Below are positions 26,231 through 35,580 of a stretch of DNA of 64,000 bases, piece after piece. The notes under the pieces were generated by a model that worked only from the letters and a program-made list of their open reading frames with translations, did no database searches and had not been told where the DNA came from. The stretch is from VYFG01 sp965203365 (GTDB taxonomy: Bacteria > Pseudomonadota > Gammaproteobacteria > Arenicellales > Poriferihabitantaceae), in the NCBI GenBank assembly GCA_965203365.1, contig OZ241878.1:1488001-1552000 (forward strand), written 5' to 3'. Each line of letters starts with the position of its first letter. The first letter of the stretch is position 1. A program made the translations under genes and the position numbers.

Positions 26231-27139
26231 CTACATTGTTTCCTGACCGAAGTAGTCCTCGTCGACCCGCTTAACTTCCCAAGCTTGCCATGTGCACACC
26301 CCGACCCCATGCCGGATCATCAGTTGGGTCAATTTCTCTCCATCAATCAGAATGATCCGCTTGGGACTGCGGCCAGCATACTTTACCGCTGATTTAGTGA
26401 AAGCGGATGTGGTGACAAACACACCCTTGTTCGCGTTCGTCGCATCAATGGCTCCAGCAAAATTACGCAAGTCGCCTTCGCCTACCTTATGGTCAGCAGA
26501 GTACTTCTTCGCCTGCACATAGACATAGACCTCGTTCAGCCCGAGCGCATCCTCACGGATGGTGCCGTCAATGCCACCATCGCTTGTTCTCAGTGTCACA
26601 CGTCCATTCTCGGGGTCCTCTCCACCGTAGCCCATCGCGATGAGCAGGTCAACAACCACCCGCTTCAAGAACAACGGCGTTACACTTTGAATCCGATGGA
26701 GTATATCCGCCTCAATGATGCCGTGGATCTGGCGAACAGCACGAGCCAACTCCTCTTCAGGTGTTTCGGACTGGCCATCTCCTGAATTTGCCGCCATATT
26801 CCTATCAGAGGACTGAGAAACCGATGGGCGCATCCATTCGACATATCGGGGGTACCCTTCAAGCAGCTTCTTATCAATGCGATTCGGCTTTCTGGCCAGT
26901 AGTTGACCACCCTCTTCCGTCAGCCGGAAAACGCCACGGCTGACTCGCATCAGGAGGCCGGACTTCTCCAAATAAGACGCCGCCCACCTGATGTTATATG
27001 CGAACTTCGGTTCTCGTCCATTCGGGGTCATCTCCTGAATGTCTTCTCCCGTCAAACCCTCGGTAGCGGCAATCCATTTACGCATTTCGAACAACTTCAT
27101 TTCCCCACCTTCAGCAACAGCCTTCAATGTAGGAAGCAT
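26231..27139 (-). CDS. mrr: Mrr-family restriction endonuclease
   Basis: Type IV restriction enzyme of the Mrr family, expected to cut methylated foreign DNA. The N-terminal winged-helix Mrr_N domain (about 1-90) includes YNIRWAASYLEKSGLL and RGVFRLTEEG. The catalytic PD-(D/E)xK domain (about 155-290) has VVDLLIAMGYGG, SDGGIDGTI with the metal-binding Asp, and VYVQAKKY, the Q-x-K element. The 302 residues start at ATG 27139. Upstream in frame lies IPVPDFQTLMLP with ATT at 27166-27164 where relatives have ATG, so the native start may be mutated. It sits 3 bases before the decayed R-M gene. Confidence 0.88.
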   Translation of the reverse strand: MLPTLKAVAEGGEMKLFEMRKWIAATEGLTGEDIQEMTPNGREPKFAYNIRWAASYLEKSGLLMRVSRGVFRLTEEGGQLLARKPNRIDKKLLEGYPRYVEWMRPSVSQSSDRNMAANSGDGQSETPEEELARAVRQIHGIIEADILHRIQSVTPLFLKRVVVDLLIAMGYGGEDPENGRVTLRTSDGGIDGTIREDALGLNEVYVYVQAKKYSADHKVGEGDLRNFAGAIDATNANKGVFVTTSAFTKSAVKYAGRSPKRIILIDGEKLTQLMIRHGVGVCTWQAWEVKRVDEDYFGQETM

Positions 27140-27674
27140 CAGTGTCTGGAAATCAGGTACGGGAATCGGGTGTTTTTTCAGGCGCCACAGGCTTCGACTG
27201 GTTCATCGAATTGATGTCGGGAATTATACCCTGCTCGGCAGCCGGTTGGTTCCTACTGCTGGACTCTCCAATCTTCTGATAAGGCATAGCCTTGACCCGA
27301 TGAAGGCCACCTCTTCTCTACCTTGATTTGGGGTCGATGAGAAGAAGACCACCTGTCATCACACCTATACCTTCCAATCAGCCCGGGGACGCACTCTGGA
27401 AACTGTCCATTTCACCAACAGTCCCCATGGTGCCGATCACAGGTAAATCGTGACCGGAGAGAGTCAAAAGTCGCTATTGGCTGACATCTGCTTTACTTCA
27501 AATGGCCACTGACAGTGAACACGCATCCCAACCGACTTAACCCAGGGAACGCTGAAATATGTTGATGCACCAGTCCCAAGAACCTATACACGTTTTAGGT
27601 GGGCCATGTTCTACAGTCGAGGAAGGAGAATGCTGGCGCCATGACGACTGTTCAAATCACTACTCATTCCACAT
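27140..27674. other. Intergenic region between mrr and mutM
   Basis: About 530 bases with no coding-like frame, RNA gene or clear repeat. It covers the promoter of mrr and the right boundary of the accessory block. Beyond that I see nothing in it. Confidence 0.35.
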
Positions 27675-28493
27675 TCAGTGCTGACATCGGGGGCAAAAAT
27701 ATGTTGTACGCTGACCCTGAGTCGTTTTACGGATCAGTGAGTCGCAACGATCACAGGATTCCCCATCCCGGCCGTACACCTGCAGGGAATGACGAAAATA
27801 ACCGGGATTACCCTCGGCCTGGGTGAAATCCCGCAACGTGGTACCCCCATGATCAATGGCGCTTTGCAAGGTACTGCGCACCGCGGTGACCAGGGTCTGA
27901 TAACGCTGGCGCGAAATCCGGCTGCCGATTCTCCCTGGGTGAATGCCGGCTTTGAACAAGGCCTCGGATGCGTAGATATTACCGATCCCGACCACCACTT
28001 TTCCGTTCATGAGAATGTTCTTGATCGCGGTCCGACGGCGATGACTGTCCTGCCAGAACCGCTCCCCGGTAAACTCATCCGACAGCGGCTCCACCCCCAG
28101 ATGCTTCAGCAAGGGATGCTGGTACAAGTCACCCGATTGCCACAACCAACAGCCAAATCGCCGGGGGTCACGAAAACGAAGCACCTGCCCTTCTCCGATT
28201 AGAAGGTCGACATGGTCGTGAGGGCCCGGTGGAGGCAAGGGATCGGACAACACCCTCAAGGATCCCGACATGCCAAGATGCAGGAGCAGGCCCCCTGCAG
28301 GCAGGCCCAGCAGCAGGTATTTTCCCCGCCGCCGCACAAACCGAATGGTCCGTCCCGTGACCCGGTCTTCGAGATCCGGTGGCACCGGCCAGCGCAAACG
28401 GCGATTTCTCACAATCAACCCGCGGATTTTGACGAACTGCAGATGGGGCTCTATGCCGCGTCGAGTGGTCTCTACTTCAGGAAGTTCTGGCAT
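27675..28493 (-). CDS. mutM: Formamidopyrimidine-DNA glycosylase
   Basis: Base-excision repair enzyme that removes 8-oxoguanine and formamidopyrimidines and cleaves the abasic site. Start ATG 28493 gives MPELPEVETTRRG, whose Pro2 is the Schiff-base nucleophile and Glu3 the catalytic acid. An upstream start at 28508 would bury Pro2, so it is rejected. The H2TH motif is visible as VGIGNIYASEALF. The C-terminal zinc finger is CDRCDSLIRKTTQGQRTTYF followed by CPRC. The 272-residue length is standard. Confidence 0.97.
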   Translation of the reverse strand: MPELPEVETTRRGIEPHLQFVKIRGLIVRNRRLRWPVPPDLEDRVTGRTIRFVRRRGKYLLLGLPAGGLLLHLGMSGSLRVLSDPLPPPGPHDHVDLLIGEGQVLRFRDPRRFGCWLWQSGDLYQHPLLKHLGVEPLSDEFTGERFWQDSHRRRTAIKNILMNGKVVVGIGNIYASEALFKAGIHPGRIGSRISRQRYQTLVTAVRSTLQSAIDHGGTTLRDFTQAEGNPGYFRHSLQVYGRDGESCDRCDSLIRKTTQGQRTTYFCPRCQH

Positions 28494-28554
28494 GGAATTT
28501 CGCCACAAAGTCGTTACAATCGCACCCGTACAGCGTAACTCATTCTATCGCGCG

Positions 28555-29574
28555 ATGTCCTTTACCGTCACTGTCAATGACAGCCAAGAGCAATTCGACA
28601 CCCAACCCGGTGAGACCATCCTGGATGCCGCACTGCGGAACAATCGCATCTTTCCCTATGGCTGCCGTAACGGCATCTGTGGGGCCTGCAAGTGCAACCT
28701 GCTCCGTGGCACAGTCGATTATGGTCATCATGAGGAGTTCACCCTCACCGAAGAGGAGAAAGGACAGGGCAAGCTGCTGATCTGCCAAGCGATTCCGCTG
28801 GAGAACGTCACCATCGATGCTGTCGAGGTCATGGCGGGTCGGAATATCCAGATCAAGATGCTGCCTTGTCGAGTGAACAAAATGGACCGGCTGGCTGATG
28901 ACGTCATGCGACTCAATCTGGCGCTCCCAAAGACACAAGAATTCAACTTCATTCCGGGTCAGTACATTGACTTGATCCTGAAAGACGGTCAACGCCGCAG
29001 CTTTTCGATCGCCAACTTGCCAGAACGCACCAAGGAAGAAGGACTGGAACTCCATATCCGTCTGGTGCCGGATGGACATTTCACGCCCAGAGTGTTCCAT
29101 TCGATGAAAGAGCGTGACCTGTTACGCCTCGAAGGCCCCTTCGGGACCTATTTTCTGCAAACCAGTCCGGAGCGTCCCATCATCATGGTGGCAGGCGGCA
29201 CTGGCTTTGCGCCGATCAAAGGTCTCATTGAAAGTGCCATTGCCGCTCAGGAGGAGTACCAGATCCACCTCTTCTGGGGTGTTCGAGACGAAAAAGACCT
29301 CTATCTGGATTCTCTGTCCCGAACTTGGGCAAGCGCATTGCCGAATTTTCGATACACTCCGGTTTTGTCGGAATCTACATCAGCGACCTGGACCGGGAAA
29401 ACTGGATTTGCCCATCAGGCTGTGTTGGAGGCCTATGAGGACTTCAGACCATTCGATGTCTATGCCAGCGGTCCACCCATCATGGTGGATGCAATCCGAG
29501 ACCATCTTAGCCAAAGGGGGATGTTGCTGGAACACTTTCACTTCGACTCATTCGAGTTTGCCCACGAAAACTGA
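28555..29574 (+). CDS. Plant-type ferredoxin / FAD / NAD(P)H reductase, AscD-like
   Basis: Single-chain electron-transfer protein of 339 residues. An N-terminal plant-type [2Fe-2S] domain has Cys37, Cys42 and Cys45 (YGCRNGICGACKC) plus Cys77. An FAD-binding ferredoxin-reductase domain follows with RSFSIANLP, then an NAD(P)-binding domain with VAGGTGFAPIKGLI and a YASGPPIMVDAI motif. It resembles CDP-6-deoxy-delta-3,4-glucoseen reductase and oxygenase reductases (UbiB/Fre-type electron donors). Physiological partner unknown. The Rieske oxygenase at 3677 lacks a reductase and would need such a protein. Divergent from mutM, 61 bases apart. Confidence 0.9.
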   Translation: MSFTVTVNDSQEQFDTQPGETILDAALRNNRIFPYGCRNGICGACKCNLLRGTVDYGHHEEFTLTEEEKGQGKLLICQAIPLENVTIDAVEVMAGRNIQIKMLPCRVNKMDRLADDVMRLNLALPKTQEFNFIPGQYIDLILKDGQRRSFSIANLPERTKEEGLELHIRLVPDGHFTPRVFHSMKERDLLRLEGPFGTYFLQTSPERPIIMVAGGTGFAPIKGLIESAIAAQEEYQIHLFWGVRDEKDLYLDSLSRTWASALPNFRYTPVLSESTSATWTGKTGFAHQAVLEAYEDFRPFDVYASGPPIMVDAIRDHLSQRGMLLEHFHFDSFEFAHEN

Positions 29575-29913
29575 TTGGGGTTGGACATTTTCCATTTCAC
29601 ATCGCATCGGTGCAGTCAGAAACCCGAACGGGTCATTTGAATCATTGCCATAGATCGCACAGTCAAAAGATATCATGATGCCGGGCCCTGATTCTCAACG
29701 GCTGAACCGGCGAACTGCGCCCAATGCCCCGGATTCATTTCATTCATGGCCATATACGAGCCGCAATAATACGGAATACATTGAATCGGGTGGCACCGCA
29801 ATACCAACCGCGAAATCGACATCATCTTGAGCGTCATGCCCAACTGGGTAATATTTCGTATCCCACACCTGACCCCTGTTGATTACAGGACAGATTACGT
29901 ACGCCAAAAAGAC
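29575..29913. other. Intergenic region downstream of the reductase
   Basis: About 340 bases between the reductase gene and the end of the broken ATPase gene. No gene, T-tract hairpin or clear repeat found. GC content falls and then rises again towards the ATPase remnant, consistent with a junction. Confidence 0.3.
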
Positions 29914-31190
29914 TCAAGCCCGAAGTGGCTCCACCGGCAAGGCCCGCAGATAGTCCCCGAAGGACGGAATGGGAATGCGGTAATAGTCCGGCCGGTTCCG
30001 TACCGGTGCCAGCAGGCCGGCATGCAGGGCCTGGGTCAGGAAGTGGTCGACGGATTCGCCGGTCTTTCCACGCACCGCCTCGGTCAGCGACTCGATGCGA
30101 TCGATGGACAGCCGACCGTCGTTCTCTTCCGCCGCCAAGGCCAATGCCTTGTACACCCAGGGTCGACCGGATCCCGCCGCCAACTGGCTGGCATAATACA
30201 CCGCTTTGCGTTCCCGGCCCAGAGCAAGGGCCTGTTCCAGCAGATATCTCTCCATGCGCCCGCCATGATCCCGTAGCACCCGGGCCGCCATCACCGCCAC
30301 CCGATTGAGGTGCTGTGGCCACCCCTAGGACAGCTCGGCCAGACGGTTGACCCAGGTGTCCTGTTCCTCGGGCATCCCGGCGAACCCATAGACGGCGAAG
30401 GTACTGCGGATGGCGGCGGCCGCCTCGTCCGGTGCGAGCGGTTCCAGGTTCACTACCCGTCCGGCGGCGAATTGCGATAGGCCGCACTGGCGCAGCACGC
30501 TCTGGGTATCGCTCAACCCGAAAAACGCCGCCACCAAAGGAATGCCTTGGGGATGACGGTGGAGACAATCCAGTACCTCCCGGGTCCGGCGATCCACCGG
30601 CGTGTTCTGCGCCTCGTCCACACACACCACCAGATGGCACCTTGACAGCCACGGTCCAGCCTGCACGAACCATTCCTCGGTGGATCTCGCGCTTTTCCAT
30701 CGGCTCCCGGAGTCGCCCCCCACCGAGAGGTCCCAGCCCGGCACTCTTTGTAGCAGCCGTCTCCCCTGCTCCAGCCAATCCTCCAGCCTTCGGGCGACGG
30801 TCCGGATGTCATCTCCCGAAGGCGCTTGATTTCCGCCCTGGCCGCCTCAACTATGGTCCAGACCACCTCGTCGGGGAACCGCAGGGAGCTGGGCATCATG
30901 GACACCGCCACCCAAGGATCTTGTGGGGTCGAATGGCGTCGTACGGCCTCTTGGCACTCGCCCATCAGGGCGGTCTTGCCAGCACCCGGAGCAGCTTGGA
31001 ACACCATCGTGTCGCCTCCGACTCGCCCTTCCTGAAGACGGCACAGCGCCTGACGGAAGACCTCGAATTCGGCATCGCGTCCCCGAAAGAACGGCTCCCG
31101 ACCGACACCGGCCCGACCCGCCTGGTGCAACCAGATATCCAGCGGCAAGGGGTCGGCCGGCGGAGGCTTGGGGAAAAGGCCCTGATTCAT
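29914..31190 (-). pseudogene. Broken AAA-type ATP-binding protein
   Basis: An ATPase of the kind often found on mobile elements, about 420 codons if repaired. From ATG 31190 (MNQGLFPKPPP) it has FFRGRDAEFEVFRQAL and Walker A AAPGAGKTALM. Near 30805-30825 the reading frame must shift (from AEIKRLRE to DDIRTVARRLEDWLEQ) to continue. It then shows Walker B LVVCVDEAQN and a sensor-type AAFFGLSDT. A TAG at 30325-30327 interrupts LAELS-GWPQHLNRVAVMAA in the same frame, where Gln would be expected. The C-terminal winged-helix-like segment ends ALPVEPLRA. Two lesions make it very likely non-functional. GC is higher than around it. Confidence 0.82.
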
Positions 31191-31459
31191 AACACTAACT
31201 CGCCTTGGTTGTGCCAGAGAAACTTGCTGCCTGCAGAATGACAGCAAATATCCATTCAGTCGTTACAGATGCAGTTCGACTCAGTGATTTTTTGTGCATT
31301 ACTACCATCAATATCCGCTATGGGGTGATCCCTGACCTGCCCAGCCACTTCACATTCCTGCCATAATCATTCAACCGACAATTGGTCTTGACCCCGAACA
31401 TTGGTTCACGATTCATGTGAATGAATCCAGTTTGACTTCCTATTCGGTGAGCGAATCAT

Positions 31460-31624
31460 ATGGCCGTCGGAGTCTTCGAAAAACATATGCAAGACAAGAT
31501 CAATGCCCTGTGTCAGGAGCTTCCGATCGATTTGATCCTGCTACGCCCAAAGAAACCAGGGCCAAGTCGATCGGAGCATCATGAAAGAATTGGTGCCCGG
31601 GTCACTGGACATCTATCCCAGTAG
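31460..31624 (+). CDS. Possible small protein, unrecognised
   Basis: A 54-codon frame starting MAVGVFEKHMQDKINALCQE and followed by LPIDLILLRPKK. A GGTGAG lies 8 bases before the ATG. Its end overlaps the 3' end of the convergent HAD gene by 12 bases. No family is recognised and the length makes chance plausible. Confidence 0.2.
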   Translation: MAVGVFEKHMQDKINALCQELPIDLILLRPKKPGPSRSEHHERIGARVTGHLSQ

Positions 31625-32206
31625 TGAAAAAATCTCCCAGACGGATGTGATCCGAAAATCCGTGAACTCGGGCCACAGAAATTGCCCGTAGCTATCAAAA
31701 TGAATGGTTCTGACCCCGGCACTTTTGCCCGCCTGAATATCATAAAGATAGTCTCCGATCATCACGGTCTTTTCTGCGGATGCACCCCAAAGATCCAAAA
31801 GATGGTGCACCCCCGCCGGGCTGGGTTTCGGATGGCAGGTTTCCCGACCCACAATGTGGTGGGATGGGAACCAGCGGTCCAGACCGCTGGCATGCAGCGA
31901 GACTTCGGCAATTTCCTCATCATTCCGGGTGAGTATCCCCAAGGTACAGTCCCGTGACGCGAGATGTTCCAGTACCTCCTTGGCACCGGGTTGCGGAGTC
32001 GCCAAGGCCGCCAGTTCCATCTCGATCTGGTGCAACCGCTGGCGGGCCTTTTTCGCGGCTTTCGCTCCCATACGACCGATGGCTTCGAGAATCGGAGTGC
32101 CCTGGGGAATGTCGATCTGCCGACGGATGGCATCGAAATCATGCACTGGCATGGTCAAGGTGCCATCCATATCGAATATCCAGTGATGACAGTCTTGCAA
32201 AGACAT
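31613..32206 (-). CDS. HAD-superfamily phosphatase, phosphoglycolate-phosphatase-like
   Basis: Haloacid-dehalogenase hydrolase of 197 residues. Motif I is HWIFDMDGTLTMPVHDF with the nucleophilic Asp, motif II LGILTRND, motif III around CHPKPSPAG with the Lys, and motif IV VMIGDYLYDIQAGKSAG. The helical cap is small to medium. The substrate is a small phosphate ester but cannot be specified. ATG 32206 is preferred over the upstream ATG at 32284, which would overlap lon. It starts 25 bases after the lon stop, so the two may be co-transcribed. Confidence 0.9.
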   Translation of the reverse strand: MSLQDCHHWIFDMDGTLTMPVHDFDAIRRQIDIPQGTPILEAIGRMGAKAAKKARQRLHQIEMELAALATPQPGAKEVLEHLASRDCTLGILTRNDEEIAEVSLHASGLDRWFPSHHIVGRETCHPKPSPAGVHHLLDLWGASAEKTVMIGDYLYDIQAGKSAGVRTIHFDSYGQFLWPEFTDFRITSVWEIFSLLG

Positions 32207-32231
32207 GAAGCCGAGCGGGTGCTGGACCAGT

Positions 32232-34658
32232 TCAGGCGGCCCGACGGAACAGTGCCTTGCAGACCTCCGGGTACTCGGCGGCAAAGGTGACCTTGATGCC
32301 TTTGCGGATATAGTCCGGTAAGGAGTCGAAATCGCCCTTGTTGGCCAAAGGCAGGACGAGATTGCGAATTTTCATCTGACGAGCGGCCACCACCTTCTCC
32401 CGAATCCCCCCCACCGGCAGCAACTTGCCGGTCAGGGAGAGTTCACCGGTCATTGCCCAGGAAGGCTTCACCCGCCGGCCACGGGCCAGGGAAATCAATG
32501 CGGTCGCCATGGAAATGCCTGCACTGGGCCCATCCTTCGGGGTGGCCCCCGCCGGCACATGAAGATGAATCATGGATTCTTTGAAAAACTCGGGATCCAG
32601 GTTCAGGCTCTCGGCATTGCCGATCACATAACTGTACGCAATTTCCGCTGATTCCTTCATCACATCCCCCAATTGACCCGTCAGGCGAAATCCCCGGGCA
32701 AACTGATGACTTCGGCTCGCCTCAATGCTCAACGTGGCTCCGCCAAGGGCGGTCCAGGCCAAACCTGTGACGACTCCCACCCCCCGGATCGGCTCTTCTT
32801 TGCTCAATGTCGGTTGGCCGAGATATTCTTCCAGGTCTTCCGGTTTGACATGGATCGGGCCGACCTCGCCCGACAGCAGTTTCATGACCACCTTGCGAAC
32901 GATGGATCCGAGCAGCATTTCCAGTTTGCGCACGCCGGCCTCTTGAGCATACTGCTCAATCATTCGTCGAATGGTGGTGGGATACAGTCTCAACTGTCCC
33001 CGTTTCTTCAGACCCGCCCGTTCGAGCTGTTTCGGCAACAGATACTGACGTGCGATGGACACTTTTTCTGCGGCCAGATACCCGGGAAGGCGCATCACTT
33101 CCATCCGGTCAAGAAGAGGTCTCGGAATGGTGTCCAACTGGTTGGCGGTGCATATGAATAGCACTTGGGACAGATCTACCCGTACATCCAGATAGTGATC
33201 CAGGAAATCCCGGTTTTGCTCCGGGTCCAGGACTTCCAGAAGCGCGGAGGCCGGGTCGCCGCGGTAACTGTGGCCGACCTTGTCGATTTCATCCAACATG
33301 ATCACCGGATTGGCGGTCCCACACTCCCTTAAGGCTTGGACAAACTTACCCGGCATGGCCCCAATATAGGTGCGGCGATGTCCTTTGACCTCTGATTCGT
33401 CCTGCATGCCCCCTAGGCTGAACCGATAGAATTGCCGGCCAAGTGCCGATGCGACTGATCGTCCAAGTGATGTCTTGCCGACACCGGGGGGACCTACCAG
33501 CAGGATGATCGAACCGGCAATGCTGCCACGCATCTTCCCCACTCCAATAAACTCCAGAATCCGATCCTTGACCTCCTGCAGACCCTCATGGTCCCGGTCA
33601 AGAATCTTCGCCGCCGCTTTCGTGTCCAATACATCGTCACTGACCTTCCCCCAAGGCACGCCGGTCAGCCAATCCAGATAATTCCGTGTCACCGTGTACT
33701 CCGGCGAACCGCGCTCAAGAACGGACATCTTCTCCAGTTCCTCGTCAATGCGCTTTTGAATCGCTTCAGGGACAATGCACTCTTCGAGTTTTTCACGCAA
33801 AGCATCGATCTCGGCTGCCCGGTCATCCTTGGAAATACCCAGTTCCTTCTGGATGAACTTCAGTTGCTCGCGGAGAAAGACTTCCCGTTGACGCTTGTTC
33901 ATCTCGCCTTCCACATGGGCGCGAATCTCGGTCTGGGCTTTGGCGATTTCCAGTTCCTTCTGCAACAGTACCAGCGTTTTTTTCAGCCGTTGTTGTAGGT
34001 TCAACGTTTCAAGAACATCCTGCAACTCCTCGGCGGCGGCCGTCGTCAGGCTGGCCCCGAAATCTGCTAGCCGAGAGGGTTCTCCCGGACCGAAATGGCT
34101 GAGGAACATCTTGAGTTCCTCGCCATACATGGGATTCAAGGGCAAGAGTTCCTTGATGAGGTTGACGATCGCAGTCGTGTAGGCCTTGACCTTCACCGAC
34201 TCCGAAGGCGTGTGTTCCGGATAGTAGGTGACATGGGCAGTAAACGGGTGCTCGCGTGTCACCCAGGTATCAATGCGAAATCGCTGCAGTCCTGCCATGA
34301 TGACATGCAGAGTGCCGTTTTGCTGTTCAATCTGATGGATACGGCAAACCGTACCCATGGACTGGAAGTCGGTCCAACTGACCTTGTCCGGCGCCACCCC
34401 GCCTGTGTAGGCCACACCGACTACCGGATTGCCGGCTTCAGTAATCCCCTGCAGTGGGGGACCCCATTTCTCCGCTTCCATGATCGTCGGAAGAACCTGA
34501 CCCGGGAAGAACGGCTTCTTTTCCAAGGGCAACACCAACAACTGCCTGGGCAGCACATCTTCCGGACGGGCCAGATCAGTGACGATTTCCACCTGCTCCG
34601 TCTGGCTTTCATTCTCTTCGGCGTCCGACTCCATTGCGTTTTGCGGCTGGTCGTTCAT
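32232..34658 (-). CDS. lon: ATP-dependent protease La (Lon)
   Basis: Homo-oligomeric AAA+ protease that removes damaged and regulatory proteins. The 808 residues show an N-terminal substrate-binding domain (LLVLPLEKKPFFPGQVLPT), a coiled-coil KRQREVFLREQLKFIQKEL, Walker A LVGPPGVGKTSLG, Walker B PVIMLDEIDKVG, and the protease domain with Ser712 (PKDGPSAGIS) and Lys755 (VGGIREKVVAA). The 43-residue Ser-Lys spacing is the same as in E. coli Lon. The N-terminus is acidic and longer than in E. coli (784 residues). Confidence 0.97.
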   Translation of the reverse strand: MNDQPQNAMESDAEENESQTEQVEIVTDLARPEDVLPRQLLVLPLEKKPFFPGQVLPTIMEAEKWGPPLQGITEAGNPVVGVAYTGGVAPDKVSWTDFQSMGTVCRIHQIEQQNGTLHVIMAGLQRFRIDTWVTREHPFTAHVTYYPEHTPSESVKVKAYTTAIVNLIKELLPLNPMYGEELKMFLSHFGPGEPSRLADFGASLTTAAAEELQDVLETLNLQQRLKKTLVLLQKELEIAKAQTEIRAHVEGEMNKRQREVFLREQLKFIQKELGISKDDRAAEIDALREKLEECIVPEAIQKRIDEELEKMSVLERGSPEYTVTRNYLDWLTGVPWGKVSDDVLDTKAAAKILDRDHEGLQEVKDRILEFIGVGKMRGSIAGSIILLVGPPGVGKTSLGRSVASALGRQFYRFSLGGMQDESEVKGHRRTYIGAMPGKFVQALRECGTANPVIMLDEIDKVGHSYRGDPASALLEVLDPEQNRDFLDHYLDVRVDLSQVLFICTANQLDTIPRPLLDRMEVMRLPGYLAAEKVSIARQYLLPKQLERAGLKKRGQLRLYPTTIRRMIEQYAQEAGVRKLEMLLGSIVRKVVMKLLSGEVGPIHVKPEDLEEYLGQPTLSKEEPIRGVGVVTGLAWTALGGATLSIEASRSHQFARGFRLTGQLGDVMKESAEIAYSYVIGNAESLNLDPEFFKESMIHLHVPAGATPKDGPSAGISMATALISLARGRRVKPSWAMTGELSLTGKLLPVGGIREKVVAARQMKIRNLVLPLANKGDFDSLPDYIRKGIKVTFAAEYPEVCKALFRRAA

Positions 34659-34692
34659 TTAAGTGCATTGTATCGTGACAATGTAATGCAGT

Positions 34693-34718
34693 ATGGTGGG
34701 GCAATGGCAATTTACAAG
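34693..34718 (-). promoter_or_regulatory. Possible heat-shock (sigma-32-like) promoter of lon
   Basis: Upstream of lon the minus strand reads CTTGTAA (34718 to 34712) and then CCCCACCAT (34701 to 34693), about 35 bases before the start codon. It resembles the sigma-32 pattern CTTGAAA / CCCCATNT, but the spacing is shorter than the usual 13-15 bases and the elements are imperfect. lon is a classical heat-shock gene, which is the reason to mention it. Confidence 0.3.
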
Positions 34719-34890
34719 CTGATATCTACACGCGGATTGAAGCGGGGAACTTGAGGACCTGTTCGCCCCGGGGCGATGGGGATTGACAAAAGCGGCACTC
34801 CCAATTGGACCCAGACCGGTGCCAGCCTGATCGACCTGACAAGGGACTGGGGCCAGCGGCATCACTGCACTGGCACCACGTCAGCCCCGG

Positions 34891-35580
34891 CTACCGTGGC
34901 ACGAGGCCGCCATTTTCCAGTGAGACCATTCTCCCCATACGTTCTGCCAAGCGGATATCGTGCGTCACGACCACCAGACTGGTGCCCATGGCCTCGTTGA
35001 GTTCGACCAACAGGTCATGAATCGAACCGGCCGTTCGGGTATCCAGATTGCCCGTAGGCTCATCGGCCATGATACATTGCGGTTTTGTCACCACGGCTCG
35101 CGCCAAGGCGGCCCGCTGACGCTCACCGCCTGACAGTTCCGCTGGCCGGTGTCCGAGCCGGCCACCCATGCCCACCCGGCAGAGAATTTCGGCTGCCTGT
35201 TCCATGGCTTCTTTGGGGTTTACACGTCGGATCAGTAATGGCATCGCCACATTTTCCTGGGCAGAGAACTCATCCAATAGGTGATGAAACTGGTAGACAA
35301 AACCCAAGGCATGATTACGCAGGATTCCGCGGGCTTTCTGTGACAGTCGGTTGACATCTTTTTGCTGGATATGCACCGTGCCGGTTGAGGGTACAGCCAG
35401 ACCGCCAAGGATGTGCAGGAGTGTCGTCTTACCCGAGCCAGAAGCCCCGACAATCGCCACCAGTTCACCCAAGGCCACCCGGAAATCGACTTCCCGAAGC
35501 ACATCGACCACCAAGGAGCCTTCCCGGAAGGTCTTACTGACACCAGTCGCCACAACGATAGGGGATTCACCGTCCGGCAT
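34891..35580 (-). CDS. lolD: Lipoprotein-releasing ABC ATPase LolD
   Basis: ATPase of the LolCDE complex, which extracts mature lipoproteins from the inner membrane and passes them to LolA. The 229 residues have Walker A GASGSGKTTLLHILGGL, the Q-loop YQFHHLLDEFSAQENVAMPL typical of LolD, signature LSGGERQRAALARA and Walker B MADEPTGNLD. ATG 35580 overlaps the lolC stop by 1 base (TGATG), so translation is coupled. Confidence 0.96.
   Translation of the reverse strand: MPDGESPIVVATGVSKTFREGSLVVDVLREVDFRVALGELVAIVGASGSGKTTLLHILGGLAVPSTGTVHIQQKDVNRLSQKARGILRNHALGFVYQFHHLLDEFSAQENVAMPLLIRRVNPKEAMEQAAEILCRVGMGGRLGHRPAELSGGERQRAALARAVVTKPQCIMADEPTGNLDTRTAGSIHDLLVELNEAMGTSLVVVTHDIRLAERMGRMVSLENGGLVPR

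Noticed and set aside
29834..30778. 314-codon minus-strand frame across the broken ATPase gene
   Set aside because: Gly/Arg-rich composition typical of an alternative frame in GC-rich DNA. The ATPase frames carry the real motifs.
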